Assembly: GCA_963678675.1 (NCBI GenBank) | Contig: OY783192.1 | Span: forward strand, 3,048,001 to 3,112,000 | Length of the DNA: 64,000 nt | Source: Xiphydria camelus | Taxonomy: Eukaryota > Arthropoda > Insecta > Hymenoptera > Xiphydriidae | Direction: 5' to 3' | Part shown: positions 24,961 through 35,577 of the stretch, piece by piece | How positions within the stretch are numbered: the first letter of the stretch is position 1 | Layout: each line of letters begins with the position of its first letter | Program-made: the position numbers and the translations under genes | The notes under the pieces: model-generated | Told to the model about the DNA's origin: nothing | What the model saw: the letters and a program-made list of their open reading frames with translations, nothing else | The model's database searches: none

Positions 24961-26217
24961 TTTATACATATACGAGAAAAACGCACACGCCACGCTACCG
25001 TTGCGAATTGTTAAAATAGCGCCGTCCAATATTTTCGTTCGGGGTGCAGCCGTCGTGCGCACTCGTGTACCGAGTGTGTCGTGCAATCGCGAGTGTCAGC
25101 TCGGGAGCGCGGGGAGGGTTCGCAAATCGCCACGTGACGTTGAAAAGCTCTCATTTCGCCATTCGCAGAGATAGCGCGTGTATTTTCACGCGGCGATCGC
25201 GAACGCGACGCGTATCTAGGCGCGAAAAGCCGAATTTCGAGGAGCGGCTTCGCGGTTCGTCCCGTCTAACGAGTGGTTTGCGTCAAACAACCGGTACGTT
25301 GATGACGCTGCCGTATCGAACGATTTGTGTATCCAACGTCGCGCGTTTGTTCCCCCGAACCGACCGCGTTCTCATTACGTCATCGTGTACGCCGGTCCGT
25401 GTACACGCGCGATACCCTTGCGAGTATCGACGGCGCGTCGGTGGGCACGGGTGGCGCGCGGTGTTTGGGCCGCGCTCCAAGCCGCCACCGGTACCCAATG
25501 CATGATTAGGCGTTGCCGCGCAAAAATAACAGCCGCGTATCAATTCGCGAATCGCGCACGCACCGAGGGCGGCATTACATCCGCCGTTCCATCGAACTGA
25601 TTGAACGTTCGCCAGATGCGTGGCGGTCGTTCGGTCCGCGCGCATAACGGTTATTTGCGAGACGCGGATCGTATCCCGCGGAAACACCGACCCCGCTTAT
25701 CAAGGCAACGAGATGTCCATTTCAAACCGACAATCTCTCTGCTTTGCCCCCCTCCCACGGCAATGCTCTTCGTATCACGCGCTCTCTCGCTTGGTTTCTT
25801 CAGCTCGGCCTCTCCCCCTCTCGCTCACGTCGCCGTGGTATCGGTAATCAACGATTGTAACCGCAAGGCAAATAGTAGTTGTCTCAAGTGGCGCGCTCCA
25901 CAGCCGCGCTGCGTCGAAAGCGGGCAAGCAGAGTCGCGGGGTTTCGACCGCTGTACATACTGGGCGTTGCGAAAAGGATCGCGAGGCAACGCTGCAATCG
26001 GTCTGCCCGTTTCACTTTGCGGGGCGAGGAAAGGAGGAAAGGAGCGGAGCGTGGCGCGGTAGAGCGAGGGAGGAAAAAATTAAAGGAGCATAGACAGTTC
26101 TACGTATCCCGCGGTGGGGTGGAACTCTCATCGGATAAGGGTTAATTGAACGTATCGGTCTGCGTACAATTTCCGTCGAACTTTCAGCGCATCCGTTCAC
26201 GTGCTCCCGAAGTACTC
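24961..26217. other. CpG-rich DNA, no recognised gene
   Basis: GC-rich sequence is open on both strands (153 codons plus at 25044-25505, 134 minus at 25283-25687, 153 plus at 25601-26062). There is no recognisable protein motif and no element ends. Confidence 0.45.
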
Positions 26218-26221
26218 TGTA

Positions 26222-26591
26222 CGAGGGCAGAGTGAAAAGTCCGATACTTTTCTAGTAGATGGTGGTGCGATCGCAAAGATGAGTAATGGGGATTTGGCGA
26301 AAAAAAAATTCTGTTCCACTACGACAATGTATCTGCTCATTCGTCTGCCGTTGCAACAGCGAGTTTGGTCGATTTCAAGTTCGAATTGCTGCCGCATCCA
26401 CCTTATTCACCGGATTTGGCTCCCTGCAATTTCTTTCTCGGTTGGGAAGACCCAGACTTGAAAAAAATGGCTGGCTGAAAAGAAATTCTCATCAAACGAA
26501 GAGGTCATCGCCGCAGCAGGGGGCTACTTTACAGACTTTGGGGCGCACCGTCATCTACTGGAAAAGTATCGGACTTTTCACTCTGCCCTCG
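26222..26591 (+). mobile_element. 370-bp mariner deletion derivative with identical 31-bp ends
   Basis: TA at 26220-26221 and 26592-26593 flanks 31-bp inverted ends, starting CGAGGGCAGAGTGAAAAGTC, that are identical to one another. Between them lies only the C-terminal third of a mariner transposase. It shows the HYDN motif (second catalytic Asp at 26323-26325), then HPPYSPDLAP, and then FSSNEEVIAA in a shifted frame. The third catalytic residue sits 34 residues after the second, as the mariner D34D family requires. Here its codon is AAT (26428-26430), so Asp is replaced by Asn. A frameshift near 26460 separates the two halves. The copy cannot make transposase, but its intact ends could still be recognised by one supplied in trans (inference). 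Confidence 0.93.
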
Positions 26592-26595
26592 TACA

Positions 26596-26951
26596 CGGAC
26601 GTAAAAGTAAACCTTGCGAGCTGCAGAGAGAGAGAGCCGCGAGTTAATTTCCCGTAGAGATAGGTGCGACGTAATCGCTAAGTTCCACATACACAGGTAG
26701 AAGCGGATCGGAAGTGGAGTGGTTTGTGTATTAAGGGCGGGCCGGGGACGAAGGCCACTCCGATGTCACAACCGACGGAACAAACAAGGTGCAGCTGCAC
26801 AACCCTTCTATTCCCTCAAACGACCGTTTACCGAGCGCCGTCGCCAACGCCGGCTCGGCTCGATAACATCGTAACGATCGCGGGTAGAAGCCGCGAACGC
26901 GATGTGCAATAATCGAGAGGCGCCGTTTTAAACCGCACCTTTGTTATGGAT
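26596..26951. other. No recognised gene
   Basis: This is a spacer between the mariner derivative and the piggyBac-type MITE. It contains only short frames of ordinary composition. Confidence 0.4.
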
Positions 26952-26955
26952 TTAA

Positions 26956-27191
26956 CCCGTCAGCACTCGCGCTATGAGCATTTCTCTCGCGCAAATTTTC
27001 ACGGTATAGGAAAAACGTTTTTCTTTCGAATTTGACTGAATGTTTTTGTTTCTAATTTACACTGAAAAAAAAGAGGAATAGTTGTTTAAGGATAAACAAA
27101 ATTCTCGAAACATTTGGATGATTTTTGTAAAAGTTTTCTATACCGTGAAAATTTGCGTGAGAGAAATGCTCATAGCGCGAGTGCTGACGGG
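26956..27191. mobile_element. 236-bp piggyBac-type MITE between TTAA sites
   Basis: TTAA at 26952-26955 and 27192-27195 flanks ends that begin CCCGTCAGCACTCGCGC and end with its inverted copy. The inverted match extends for about 70 bp through CTATGAGCATTTCTC, AAATTTTCACGGTATAG and beyond, with very few differences. TTAA duplication plus CCC...GGG termini are the signature of the piggyBac superfamily. It has no coding capacity. The strong arm identity suggests it is relatively recent. Confidence 0.92.
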
Positions 27192-27195
27192 TTAA

Positions 27196-27865
27196 ACGAA
27201 GTACGTTCCTCTCGACGGTTCGCCGCTCGCGAGCGAAGGAGGTCCTCGAATCGCTCGACGGACGAGCTACCCCGCTGGACCGAAGCGGATGGGACTACGT
27301 GATCCGGGTTTCGATAGTACCGCAGACTTACGAGACGACGCTCGTGCACTCGAGTTTCGCAAGAAGCGCGGCGACGCACCGGGGCAGCCTTCCCGCCGCT
27401 GATGGAGAGCTTCGGTTAATTAACGAACCCGATACGTGTATCGAGTGCGTTCTCGCGGATATGCAAACGGTCGCCGGAGAATAAATACGTCGCGGCAGCT
27501 TCGTACGCTCGAGCACGCCGGGTGGATCGATCGCACGAGTCCGTAACGTCGACGTGCGTGCGCGTATACTTTCGTTCGACGGCGACGTACGCGCTGGTAG
27601 GGTACCACGCGGTATCGGCGCCCGGTAGGCCGTAAAAACCGGTGCGAAACTTATCTCGCGACAGCTGCGAGTTACACGCGAAATGCTTGTGCATTTGGCG
27701 TGTCTACCCGCGGTTGGGAGCTGCAGTGCGCGCGGGATCCCGTGCGTCTCGGGGGAGCAAACGGCTCGTCGATTCGGGAGGATAAAACGCGGGCGAATTA
27801 TTCGTTCGGTCTCCGAGAGGAGCACCCGATATATGGTAGGCGCGGGGTACTGGGATAACGACTGT
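27196..27865. other. GC-rich DNA, no recognised gene
   Basis: Overlapping frames run on both strands here (181 codons minus at 27328-27873 and shorter plus ones). They have no motif I know and are Arg/Ser/Thr-rich as expected of CpG-rich non-coding DNA. Confidence 0.45.
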
Positions 27866-28063
27866 GTTTCCATCGGACACTAAATGCTGTATTTATAAAT
27901 ATCGACATTACTGAATGTACAATACATTGACCTTTCGTAAATGACGTAAATGAAGACATACATGGAGTATTTAGAAAAGTATGTTCCATCGCTGGTATTT
28001 ATGTTGCAAATACCAGCATTTCCAAATACAGTTGAATATAGCATTTAGCTGTCCAATGGAAAC
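27866..28063. mobile_element. 198-bp MITE with GTTTCCATNGGACA ends
   Basis: The left end GTTTCCATCGGACAC followed by TAAATGCTGTATT pairs with the inverted right end GTTTCCATTGGACAG followed by CTAAATGCTATATT. The interior repeats CATTT/AAATACAG-type motifs and is AT-rich between GC-rich flanks. No target duplication is clear, so the superfamily is undetermined. Non-coding. Confidence 0.7.
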
Positions 28064-28662
28064 GTAGTCAATAGAAATCCCTGTATAGATACTATGCGGA
28101 TCGTCGTTATATTTTAGGAACAAAGATTTAGCTTGGTCGCGTGGAGTTGCGATGCATCAATGTCGGTCCCGTTGCGTTATTCTTCGCCAAACGTTGCGTT
28201 TCTTTGAGGTGGTCGTATTTATCTTTCGCGCTCTCGAAAGTCGTAAACATTTTTTCTGATCATTTGTGCGCATTTTTTCTGATCATTTCTCCGATGCACT
28301 TTTCCGCGTTCGATCGTGATCCACAGGTGACCGAAAACTTCGCCGATCGCGTTGCTGCGACGCGTTTTAGCGTACATAGGTTCGGTCGCGTCATCCTTTG
28401 CCGAATGTTTATTCGGTATGGTCGTATTTTAACTGCACATTTTTTTCCTGTTTCCCCGAAACGCTTTTCCGTGTGTACTGGCAACGATGCTCATATAGCC
28501 TTCCGGCGGGCGCGTACACGCCGGCCGGTTTTATGGAGGGAATACTGATAAGAAGTTCTCGAATTGTCCTGGGGCCCACATCTATTCCTCTGGTATACTT
28601 TCGACCTTCGAGACGTGCAATCGTTATTGCGCCTCGGTAAAATATAAGCAGCATAGTACATT
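28064..28662. other. Unassigned DNA with a short tandem duplication
   Basis: The segment CATTTTTTCTGATCATTT occurs twice in tandem at about 28249-28287. A frame of 135 codons plus (28141-28548) spans it but resembles nothing known. Confidence 0.45.
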
Positions 28663-28666
28663 TTAA

Positions 28667-28800
28667 CCCCTTAGCTTACAATGTCGCGTCAGAAACGTGG
28701 TAAGTCGACCATGCCAAACATAAACAAAACGTATCAGAGACGTAGTGGGGTGACGTGAAAAATGTAAATAAAACGTCTCGGAAACGTTGTAGAGCTGATC
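28667..28800 (+). mobile_element. Possible 5' end of a piggyBac-type element
   Basis: TTAA at 28663-28666 is followed by CCCCTTAGCTTACAATG and then by three diverged subterminal repeats of the form GTCAGAAACGTGG, TCAGAGACGTAG and TCGGAAACGTTG. Start with CCC after TTAA and subterminal repeats are usual for piggyBac-type elements. A matching transposase 3' end lies about 400 bp downstream in the same orientation, so this is probably the left end of that relic. No partner right end ending in GGG-TTAA is visible. Confidence 0.5.
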
Positions 28801-29149
28801 GGGTTATACCTACACGTGGCATTTACTCAGTTTTCTTTACCGCATTCGGAACTGCAAAGTTACTTTTTAAGAGGAATTATAAGAGTATCCATCACAATGT
28901 GTTCAAGAAGAAAAATTTATAGCACGCGCTTTTGGAAATTAAATCGTAAGGCAACACAAGCACGACCGCCCGCGTTGCGTTCTAAAAATCAACATAAGTA
29001 GGTATATATTTTCTCTATATAATTGTGTAAATTTTAATTATTAATATTGTGTAAACTATTTAAGCAAAACCTAAAAAAGAATTTTTTTAATTTTATTATC
29101 TCGATTATTCAATATTTAATTATTTTTTATTACCACATTATTCTAGAAT

Positions 29150-29514
29150 ATCATTTAACTCTGGTTTAAAGAAAAGGGTTATTAGATTTCTTCACAAAAT
29201 ATTCTAACCGAGATCAGGATCGACGACGAATTTTTTTGACCAATTTAGCTCTCGCCCTCGTGAAAGAACGACTCATGAAGCGAGCTAAAATTGTTACATA
29301 ACCTGCAAGTGTTCGAACGTTTTTGCAGAAGTCTATTCCTCCTCAAGAGGAAGAAGAATCGTCTCAGACTCGAAAGCGAGACAGATGCAAATTATGCCAA
29401 AACACCGATACAACTGCAAAATGCAGCAAGTGCAAGCAGTTCATTTGTAAAAAACATCCTGTTAGATCTGTAATTTGTGAGCGTTGTAAAGCTGTCGTGT
29501 CTGAGACGGATTAG
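29150..29514 (+). pseudogene. piggyBac-type transposase, C-terminal fragment with cysteine-rich domain
   Basis: From 29170 a single frame reads through a stretch including GLLDFFTKYSN and RRIFLTNLALALVKERLMKR. It then meets one in-frame TAA at about 29302-29304 and continues in the same frame to a Cys-rich tail ending at 29514. The tail shows CKLC, CSKC, CKKH and CERC spaced as in the C-terminal zinc-binding domain of piggyBac transposases, which binds the transposon ends. Upstream of 29170 the sequence NSGLKK can be read in another frame, indicating a frameshift. The N-terminal and catalytic parts are missing, so the copy is dead. AATAAA motifs follow at about 29573 and 29631. The family call is from motif pattern and is quite firm; the deletion history is inferred. 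Confidence 0.85.
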
Positions 29515-29828
29515 CCGTATAATTTCAAATTTTATAACATTATTTTTATATTTTTTTGCACTGGAGTAGAAAATAAATAAACGATATATTTTTATATTGT
29601 ATAATCATTCATTAAATAATGATTATTTGACAATAAAGTCCTTATAACTTTAAATTCTCCACCGTGTCTTTGTATACATACGCGCCAGCTTCCGTTATGG
29701 AAAAATACGCGTCCGCCAGTAGGGGATGGGGATATTTGCGTTTCCTGGCACAAGCGAAGCCGTTTACACGGAGCCCGAGACTACGTCATGACATAGCGTT
29801 TAAATTTCGCGGGAGATATAACGCGCTC
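29515..29828. other. AT-rich 3' flank of the piggyBac relic
   Basis: Contains A/T-rich sequence with two AATAAA motifs that may be the old 3' end of the transposase unit, and then ordinary unassigned DNA. No right-hand piggyBac terminus could be found. Confidence 0.4.
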
Positions 29829-29830
29829 TA

Positions 29831-30055
29831 CACTGAGAAAAAAAATTAGTAGATTTGACTAAATTGGCAGTCGCGGGCGGGGAAGCGTTGATTTTCACTT
29901 GAATTCAATAATTTGGTTATAATGATTGAAAACGGTTTGACGGAAACAAGCGATGGTCAATTCTACCGACTTATTACTTAGAGTAACTAGATCTACGTTC
30001 TTCCACTCGTGACCGCTAATTTCGTTAAATCTCCTACATTCGTTATCTCAGCGCG
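29831..30055. mobile_element. 225-bp MITE of the CACTGAGAAAA family
   Basis: TA at 29829-29830 and 30056-30057 flanks CACTGAGAAAAAAAATTAG on the left and the inverted right end CGCGCTGAGATAACG. The arms share AGATTTGACTAAATTGGC / AGATTTAACGAAATTAGC and CGGTCACGAGTGG-like blocks. It is collinear with the copies at 5193 and 19456. Non-coding. Confidence 0.75.
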
Positions 30056-30057
30056 TA

Positions 30058-32479
30058 GGTACGCTGTCGCGCGATCGTTATTCATTTACAATCTCCGCGT
30101 GTATACGCCACGCGTCGACGTCCTCTCGTCACCAGGGTTAATCAATGTCGCCGGCAAATTGCACGCGAGCTGCGGCCCGTCGGGGAAATATAAAGAAAAA
30201 ATATATCTCCGCAATCTCATATCGCGGTGAAGTGATGTCGGTCTTGACACGGGTAAGAATCTGTAGGCATATAAAGGGGACAAGCTCGCGCGGAACGCGA
30301 ATTTCCGAGGATTCCAAGACATTCCAGATTTTCCACGCCAGCGCGGCCAAACGGGCATCGCCTCGAAAAAAGTGGAAAGGAGTTTCATTACTCGTTTACG
30401 CTTACAGCTGGTCGATTTTCCATTGTACTGAAACCATACGTTGAGCCTAAAATGGTCCGTTAGTGAACACTTCGCCAACTTTAGGTTCAAAATAGGAGCT
30501 TAATACGTTGAGTGGGCCAATAGTAGGCCGAATAAAGCATTAAAAGCATCAAAGCAGAGCTAGAATTTCGACTCGGGCCGCGCGAGCGAAATGTAAACGA
30601 CATCGGTGGTATCGCGATCCGTAATCCCGAATTTGCGACGTCGTGGGAGCGCGAACCGTACGGCGAACACATACGTGGACACCCGGTGCGTGTTCATCGC
30701 GCGTAAGCTCGCGTTGCGCGATAAATATGCCAGGCGCCGCAGTAAACGGCCCCCCGCCTCATCCACCTAGAGTGTGCGTGCCTGCACCGAGGACGAGCGA
30801 TGCGTGCGATGCCACGTTGCAGAGAGAGGGTGCGCGTTTTATTTTTCCCTTCCGCTCGCGTCGTCTCTCTCGCGTGCCCTGGTCACGCAGGCACGCTGCA
30901 CCGGCCAGATGTCACCACGGGGCGACCTGTTTCCCTATACACGGTATAGCATCCCTTTAATCAGTATAATGCTCCAATGACGTTAAGGGCGAAGAAAGGG
31001 GTGACGCAAAGTCGATCGATATAACGGAAAAGTCGGTTATTTACATCTCATCCGAACACATTTATACCTTATCGCACGCGTCGTTCCGCCAACGGGAGCT
31101 CTTACGGCACGATGCGTGATAAGTGGACAGACAGAGAGCGATTGCGTAAGGAAAGTCCATCCACGCGACACTCGATCCCTGACATCCACCCGTCCCCGCG
31201 ATCGGGGAGTCGATCGTTTGATCGCGTGGCTGTTTGAGCGGCGTTCGGGGACAAATTTGCTTCATTTGCCTTCGCGCACCGCGAAGGAGATTGATTTAGT
31301 TTCGCCCTCCGAATTCTCTTTGGTCGGGGAGGGGTCCGCGGCAAAACCAAATAGAAAGGTCGGTCGCGCGAGAGGAACTCCTCACCGCGGTGTGTTCGCG
31401 GACAAATTTGAAAAGTTTAACGGCACTGATTAAAGCTACCCCGCTCCAACGATGTCCGCTATTTGTATAGGGAACACCGGGGAGCCGAGCTTTCACTCCT
31501 CCGCGAATTGCAGTGGCGCCGCGCTCGTGTCAATGCGTGATTAGCGTCGAACGGGAAATGACTTTTGCTTCGAGAACAATGAACATATTTGGAGCTTCCA
31601 CTCCGCGAACTTCATTAACGCCCTTGCTGGCGTCAGCCCGCGATTCACACCGATAATTCTGGAATTTCATTCGTGCGCTTCGTATATACGAGCGACACTC
31701 GATTCCGCGCGTAGTTTGCGCGCATTGTATCGCAGTTGCGCGTGCAGTCGAGAGTGCTCGATTTAAATGTTTCGTCGAACGCGCGATTCGCGCGAACAGA
31801 TCGCCGACTACGAACACTACACTGTTGCTGTACAGGCAGTCGATCGTCTCTACACTTATGTACGTATACGATTAACCCGAATTTGTCGTTAGAGTGGCCC
31901 TCGAAAATGAGGTTTACAGCGGTGGGGTAGCAGCAGTGGCGACAGCGGCCCGGCGCGGTGTACCGAAGTAATTTACATTTTTAAGCTAAACGCGCGAACA
32001 CCTATTCAAGGCAGCTGGCGCTGCTAGACACGCGCTAGACATAGGTGGATACATAGTTGCACCTATACTCCAGCGTATAACTGCGCTCTTAGCCAACCGT
32101 ACACCTGTTACCAGGCGGCGTCTCAAAAATCGCGGAAGAGAAATACCATCGCCCCGGCGTTACATTATTTTGAGTGTTCTTTTTCCACTGTACAATTTAC
32201 AGCTCGGTGGAACAATCGTCGGCGTTAGAATCGGACGTTCGCTTCGATTACATCTCGTTATATGTGGACTTTTAGATCGATATCGTTCCCAAACACGGAT
32301 ACGGCTGTAAAAATGTTACATCCCACGTTTACAACCTCTTGTAAAACGGATCATGTGTAATTCTGTGCCGGTACATCGGCATTTAAAATTCGAGTAGGAA
32401 TTAGTATCGCTCGTTTCTATCGCTCTTTCGTCGCTCTTTCGTCGCTCCATCGACTTTAGAAAAAAAGAATGTTGCATCG
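30058..32479. other. No recognised gene or element
   Basis: Mixed-composition DNA with short frames on both strands; none has a motif I recognise. No clear inverted-repeat element or RNA gene was found. Confidence 0.45.
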
Positions 32480-32539
32480 CACGCGTAATACGATATTTGA
32501 CTTAAAAAAATGGTCATGTTTTTTAATTCAATCTGTAAC

Positions 32540-33105
32540 CGGGGTGTACATATTCAATGTCACGCGAAAAAGAAATGTGCGGAAAAAAATTATTATTCGC
32601 GAAGTTACAAGTGCTTTTCTTTCTACTGAATTATGACGTCATCGAAGAGCCACGAGAGACGCACTTATGCCAAATAACGAGTGCGAGAGAGATAGACTTA
32701 TTGAGCAATAACGTCACGGAGAAAGAGGATCAATAATGTTTGCAGTGAATCCCAGTAACTGGGCTCTTCGAGGTGAAACATTGAATTTTTCAATAGATAC
32801 AGCGTACTTTTTCGAGTTCGTAGCAGTATAAACCTATAAGCCCCCGACACATATTAACGGAAGATTAATAAATTTGACCGTAGAAACTGATGTTTATACT
32901 ATTACGAAATGTAAAAAATACACTGTGGTCTGTTAAAAACTTCAATGTTTTATTTCGAGAAACCCTGCTTTTGGGATAACAGTAAAAATTCATGAATTTT
33001 CCCATGATTTCCTACTAATCCTTTTTCCCCATGTATGCTGCATTTTTAAATATCATTTTACGGCTTAAATGAGGGCGAAAATGAAAAATGAAAAATGAAA
33101 AATAC
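32540..33105. repeat. Dispersed repeat copy 1, interrupted by a MITE
   Basis: This stretch shares ATTNTGACGTCATCGAA, GAGACGC, CTTAT and AACGAGTGCGAGAGAGA blocks, in order, with 48775-49000. The match resumes after an insertion at 32715-33033 with AAATATCATTTTACGGC, corresponding to AAACATCGTTTTCCAGC in the other copy, and a following GCGAAAAT/A-rich tail. The repeat's family is unknown and it has no frame. Confidence 0.7.
32715..33033. mobile_element. 319-bp MITE inserted in a dispersed repeat
   Basis: The ends CACGGAGAAAGAGGATCAA and the inverted right end CATGGGGAAAAAGGATTAG are terminal-family members. TA follows the right end at 33034-33035. In the uninterrupted repeat copy at 48.9 kb the corresponding position reads GACGTAGC, so the element entered at a TA, and the left TA has since been damaged. 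Non-coding. Confidence 0.75.
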
Positions 33106-34636
33106 GGGGCAAATAATATTGTGAACATTTTTCGTGTCGTCGATAACAAAAAATCAGTCAACTACGCTATTCGCGCGGTACGGCGCAGCTCCCGACCGGC
33201 ACGATTGCACGTCCGCTTTTATCGAATATTATTTTACGATCCATGAAACGGGATTTACCGAACTCCGCGTAACACGCGGCGGGGTCGCATTAACGGACGG
33301 TTAATTCGGGGAACAGGTGGCGAGTACGTTAGACAGCGTTCGCTCCGGAGCAGCGAAGATTGGTTTCACGTGCGCCACTCTCTGTTGCGGTCGGCGAAAC
33401 TGCCTCTCCCGAACGCGTCGAACACGCTGCAATCTTTCGCGCGTTTTCGCGACCCCGTTTCGAAAGTCGATCGTCGGGCGAGGATGTTATGTACGCGTGG
33501 CGGCTACCGCCGGCCACATCGCGGAGAGGCGTCGATGAAACGCACGCATATAGCGCGTGTCGCAATCCCCGCCGATAATTTCTGCACCGCGACGACGACG
33601 ACGATTCCACGGGCGTGGCATTTCTGCGCGAAATTCCTTGTCGAAGATTCATTTCGAAATACAGACACGCGCGATTACACGCGTGACCGACCGAAAAAAA
33701 TTGCTCGTTGTTCCGAGAAGCAACGCCGTGTTAATTAACAAATAACCGCAGTCGCTTCCCTTAATCCTTTCCCACCGTTTCACATCGCGCGCGTTTTCGA
33801 TCGGGCACCGAGGAAACCCCAGATAACCCGATTGCATCGTTATCGCGCCGCGTACGACACGAACGGATCGATCCGCACCTCGATAAGGTCGCTTTAATTG
33901 CCAGCTTATTCAACCGTCGGCTCCCGCCGCTATCTCTCGAGGTGTCGTCGTTAAAAAGACGTTCCGATTTTCAACGAGAGATAAGGCTCGGCTCGCGCGC
34001 GAGCCTCGCGTCTCGGGCCGCGCGTCCTCTTTATTTCTGTATTCGAGTCGAAACCTTCCGATCGGTCGGATGCCAGAGGCGAGGACACTTCGGATTCGAA
34101 GAAATTAATATCGAGGCTGCGGACCCGTGAGTGGAATTACAATACGACGCGGCGGAGGAGATTACCGCGGGAGAATGCGATGAACGAGAGAACGAGGGAG
34201 GTGAATGCGAGCTAGAGAGAGAGAGAGAGAGGGTGGGAGGGGCGGGGGGAGGGAGAGGGCGAAGGAGGCCACAAAGAGAGAACGCTATGCCTCGGCCGGG
34301 TGACCACGTGGCGCGTTGCCAGCCGCATACATCATACCGTGACATAATCATCCTACATTCGCACGCCGCCCATTCGACTTCTCACCCTCCCACCGTCTCG
34401 CGACCTCGCATTACTGCATACGCTTCGCGGATAGCCCCGTCCATAATGCCGCACGCTGTACTTTCCTCGTAATGCGTTCGAGCTATAAACGACGCGCTTC
34501 CGCGCTTCCCTCCTCCAAACGCTCGCAAAGTTTGCGAGCCACCTCCGCAGCAGCTCGTGACCTTGCATACCGGCTGCACGCGCGGGAAGCAAATTCCTTT
34601 ATTGAACGTCGAACCTACTTACGCTCGAATTCGTAC
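33106..34636. other. GC-rich DNA with a GA-rich patch, no recognised gene
   Basis: Frames of 106 to 122 codons overlap on both strands around 33329-33738. A GA-rich simple repeat lies near 34213-34260. Nothing resembles a known protein. Confidence 0.45.
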
Positions 34637-35577
34637 GGACCCAGTTTTCGAGCGCTTTTCTATTTGAACCTTTATACTAAATTTATAATGAAAATATTTC
34701 ATACAAAGAAGAAAAATTAAATTGAACGACTATTCTGAAATCTGTTGTCCGTATTCAGAAAGTTTTGGAAATACTTATTTCAATACAAATAAATGCTGCA
34801 GTAGTAACGTGTTCGGCTTGACGGCACGTTTGCTATAGTCTAACTGCAATCTGTTAAGGAGTGATGCTACTAAAAGCAGCTCCGTCTCCGTAACTACAAA
34901 TATTTCAGGTTAAAAATACTTTCTGATATTTTGAGAGTAGTGAAATTATTTCAGTGGAGAGCGTATCAGCGACAAGTTCTCGAAAAGAAACGGAAAGCAG
35001 AAGAAGAAAAGCAGCTCAGGAAGAATGCTAGGTTAGAAAAAAGAAGAATTAAAAAGAGAAAGCCGAGAAGAAAAAGAAGAAAAAATTAACAGGAAAATTA
35101 ACAGGAAAGGTACTCAGAGCTTCAGAAGTTTAAAAAAAAGCCAACCGTTACGTATTAATGTTTCCAATTTTCTACATAACTATTGTTCGTTACTTGCATA
35201 GATTTTATAATACATTATTATTCGAACATTAATATCAATAGATAACTTTAATAAATAAGTTACAAAATATCTATTTCAATAATTCTGTTTCATTTTGTAC
35301 GTATAGAATCCATGATCGAAAACTGGGTTCACGCATGATCGAAAACTACTCCCACGCGTGATCGGGTGATCGAAAACTGCTCCGTCCCCTATATTTTCAT
35401 AAACACGTAATCAGTTATTTAATTGACGAGACTTTTGTATATTTATTTGTGCCAAAATCAACTCTGATAATCAATTTATCAATTACAAAGCAACAATTTT
35501 TTGATTTATCAATCTATTATACTTATATAGTAAAAAGAATGCCGCGAAAACCTCAGCTGATCGAAAACTGGGTCCGT
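34637..35577 (+). mobile_element. Unclassified 0.94-kb DNA transposon relic with GGACCCAGTTTTCGATC ends
   Basis: The left end ACGGACCCAGTTTTCGAGC pairs with the right end at 35559-35577, whose inverted form is ACGGACCCAGTTTTCGATC. The motif GATCGAAAACTG recurs three more times near the right end (about 35317-35380), forming subterminal repeats. Inside, after a possible splice acceptor, a frame at about 34961-35089 gives WRAYQRQVLEKKRKAEEEK and then a strongly basic K/R-rich tail ending in TAA. Such Lys/Glu-rich tails are common at the C-terminus of some insect transposases, but I cannot name the family. No target duplication was identified. Confidence 0.55.

Noticed and set aside
29302..29322. 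Possible intron with TTTTTGCAG acceptor before the piggyBac tail
   Set aside because: The frame is continuous on both sides of the supposed intron except for one stop codon, so a nonsense mutation explains it more simply.
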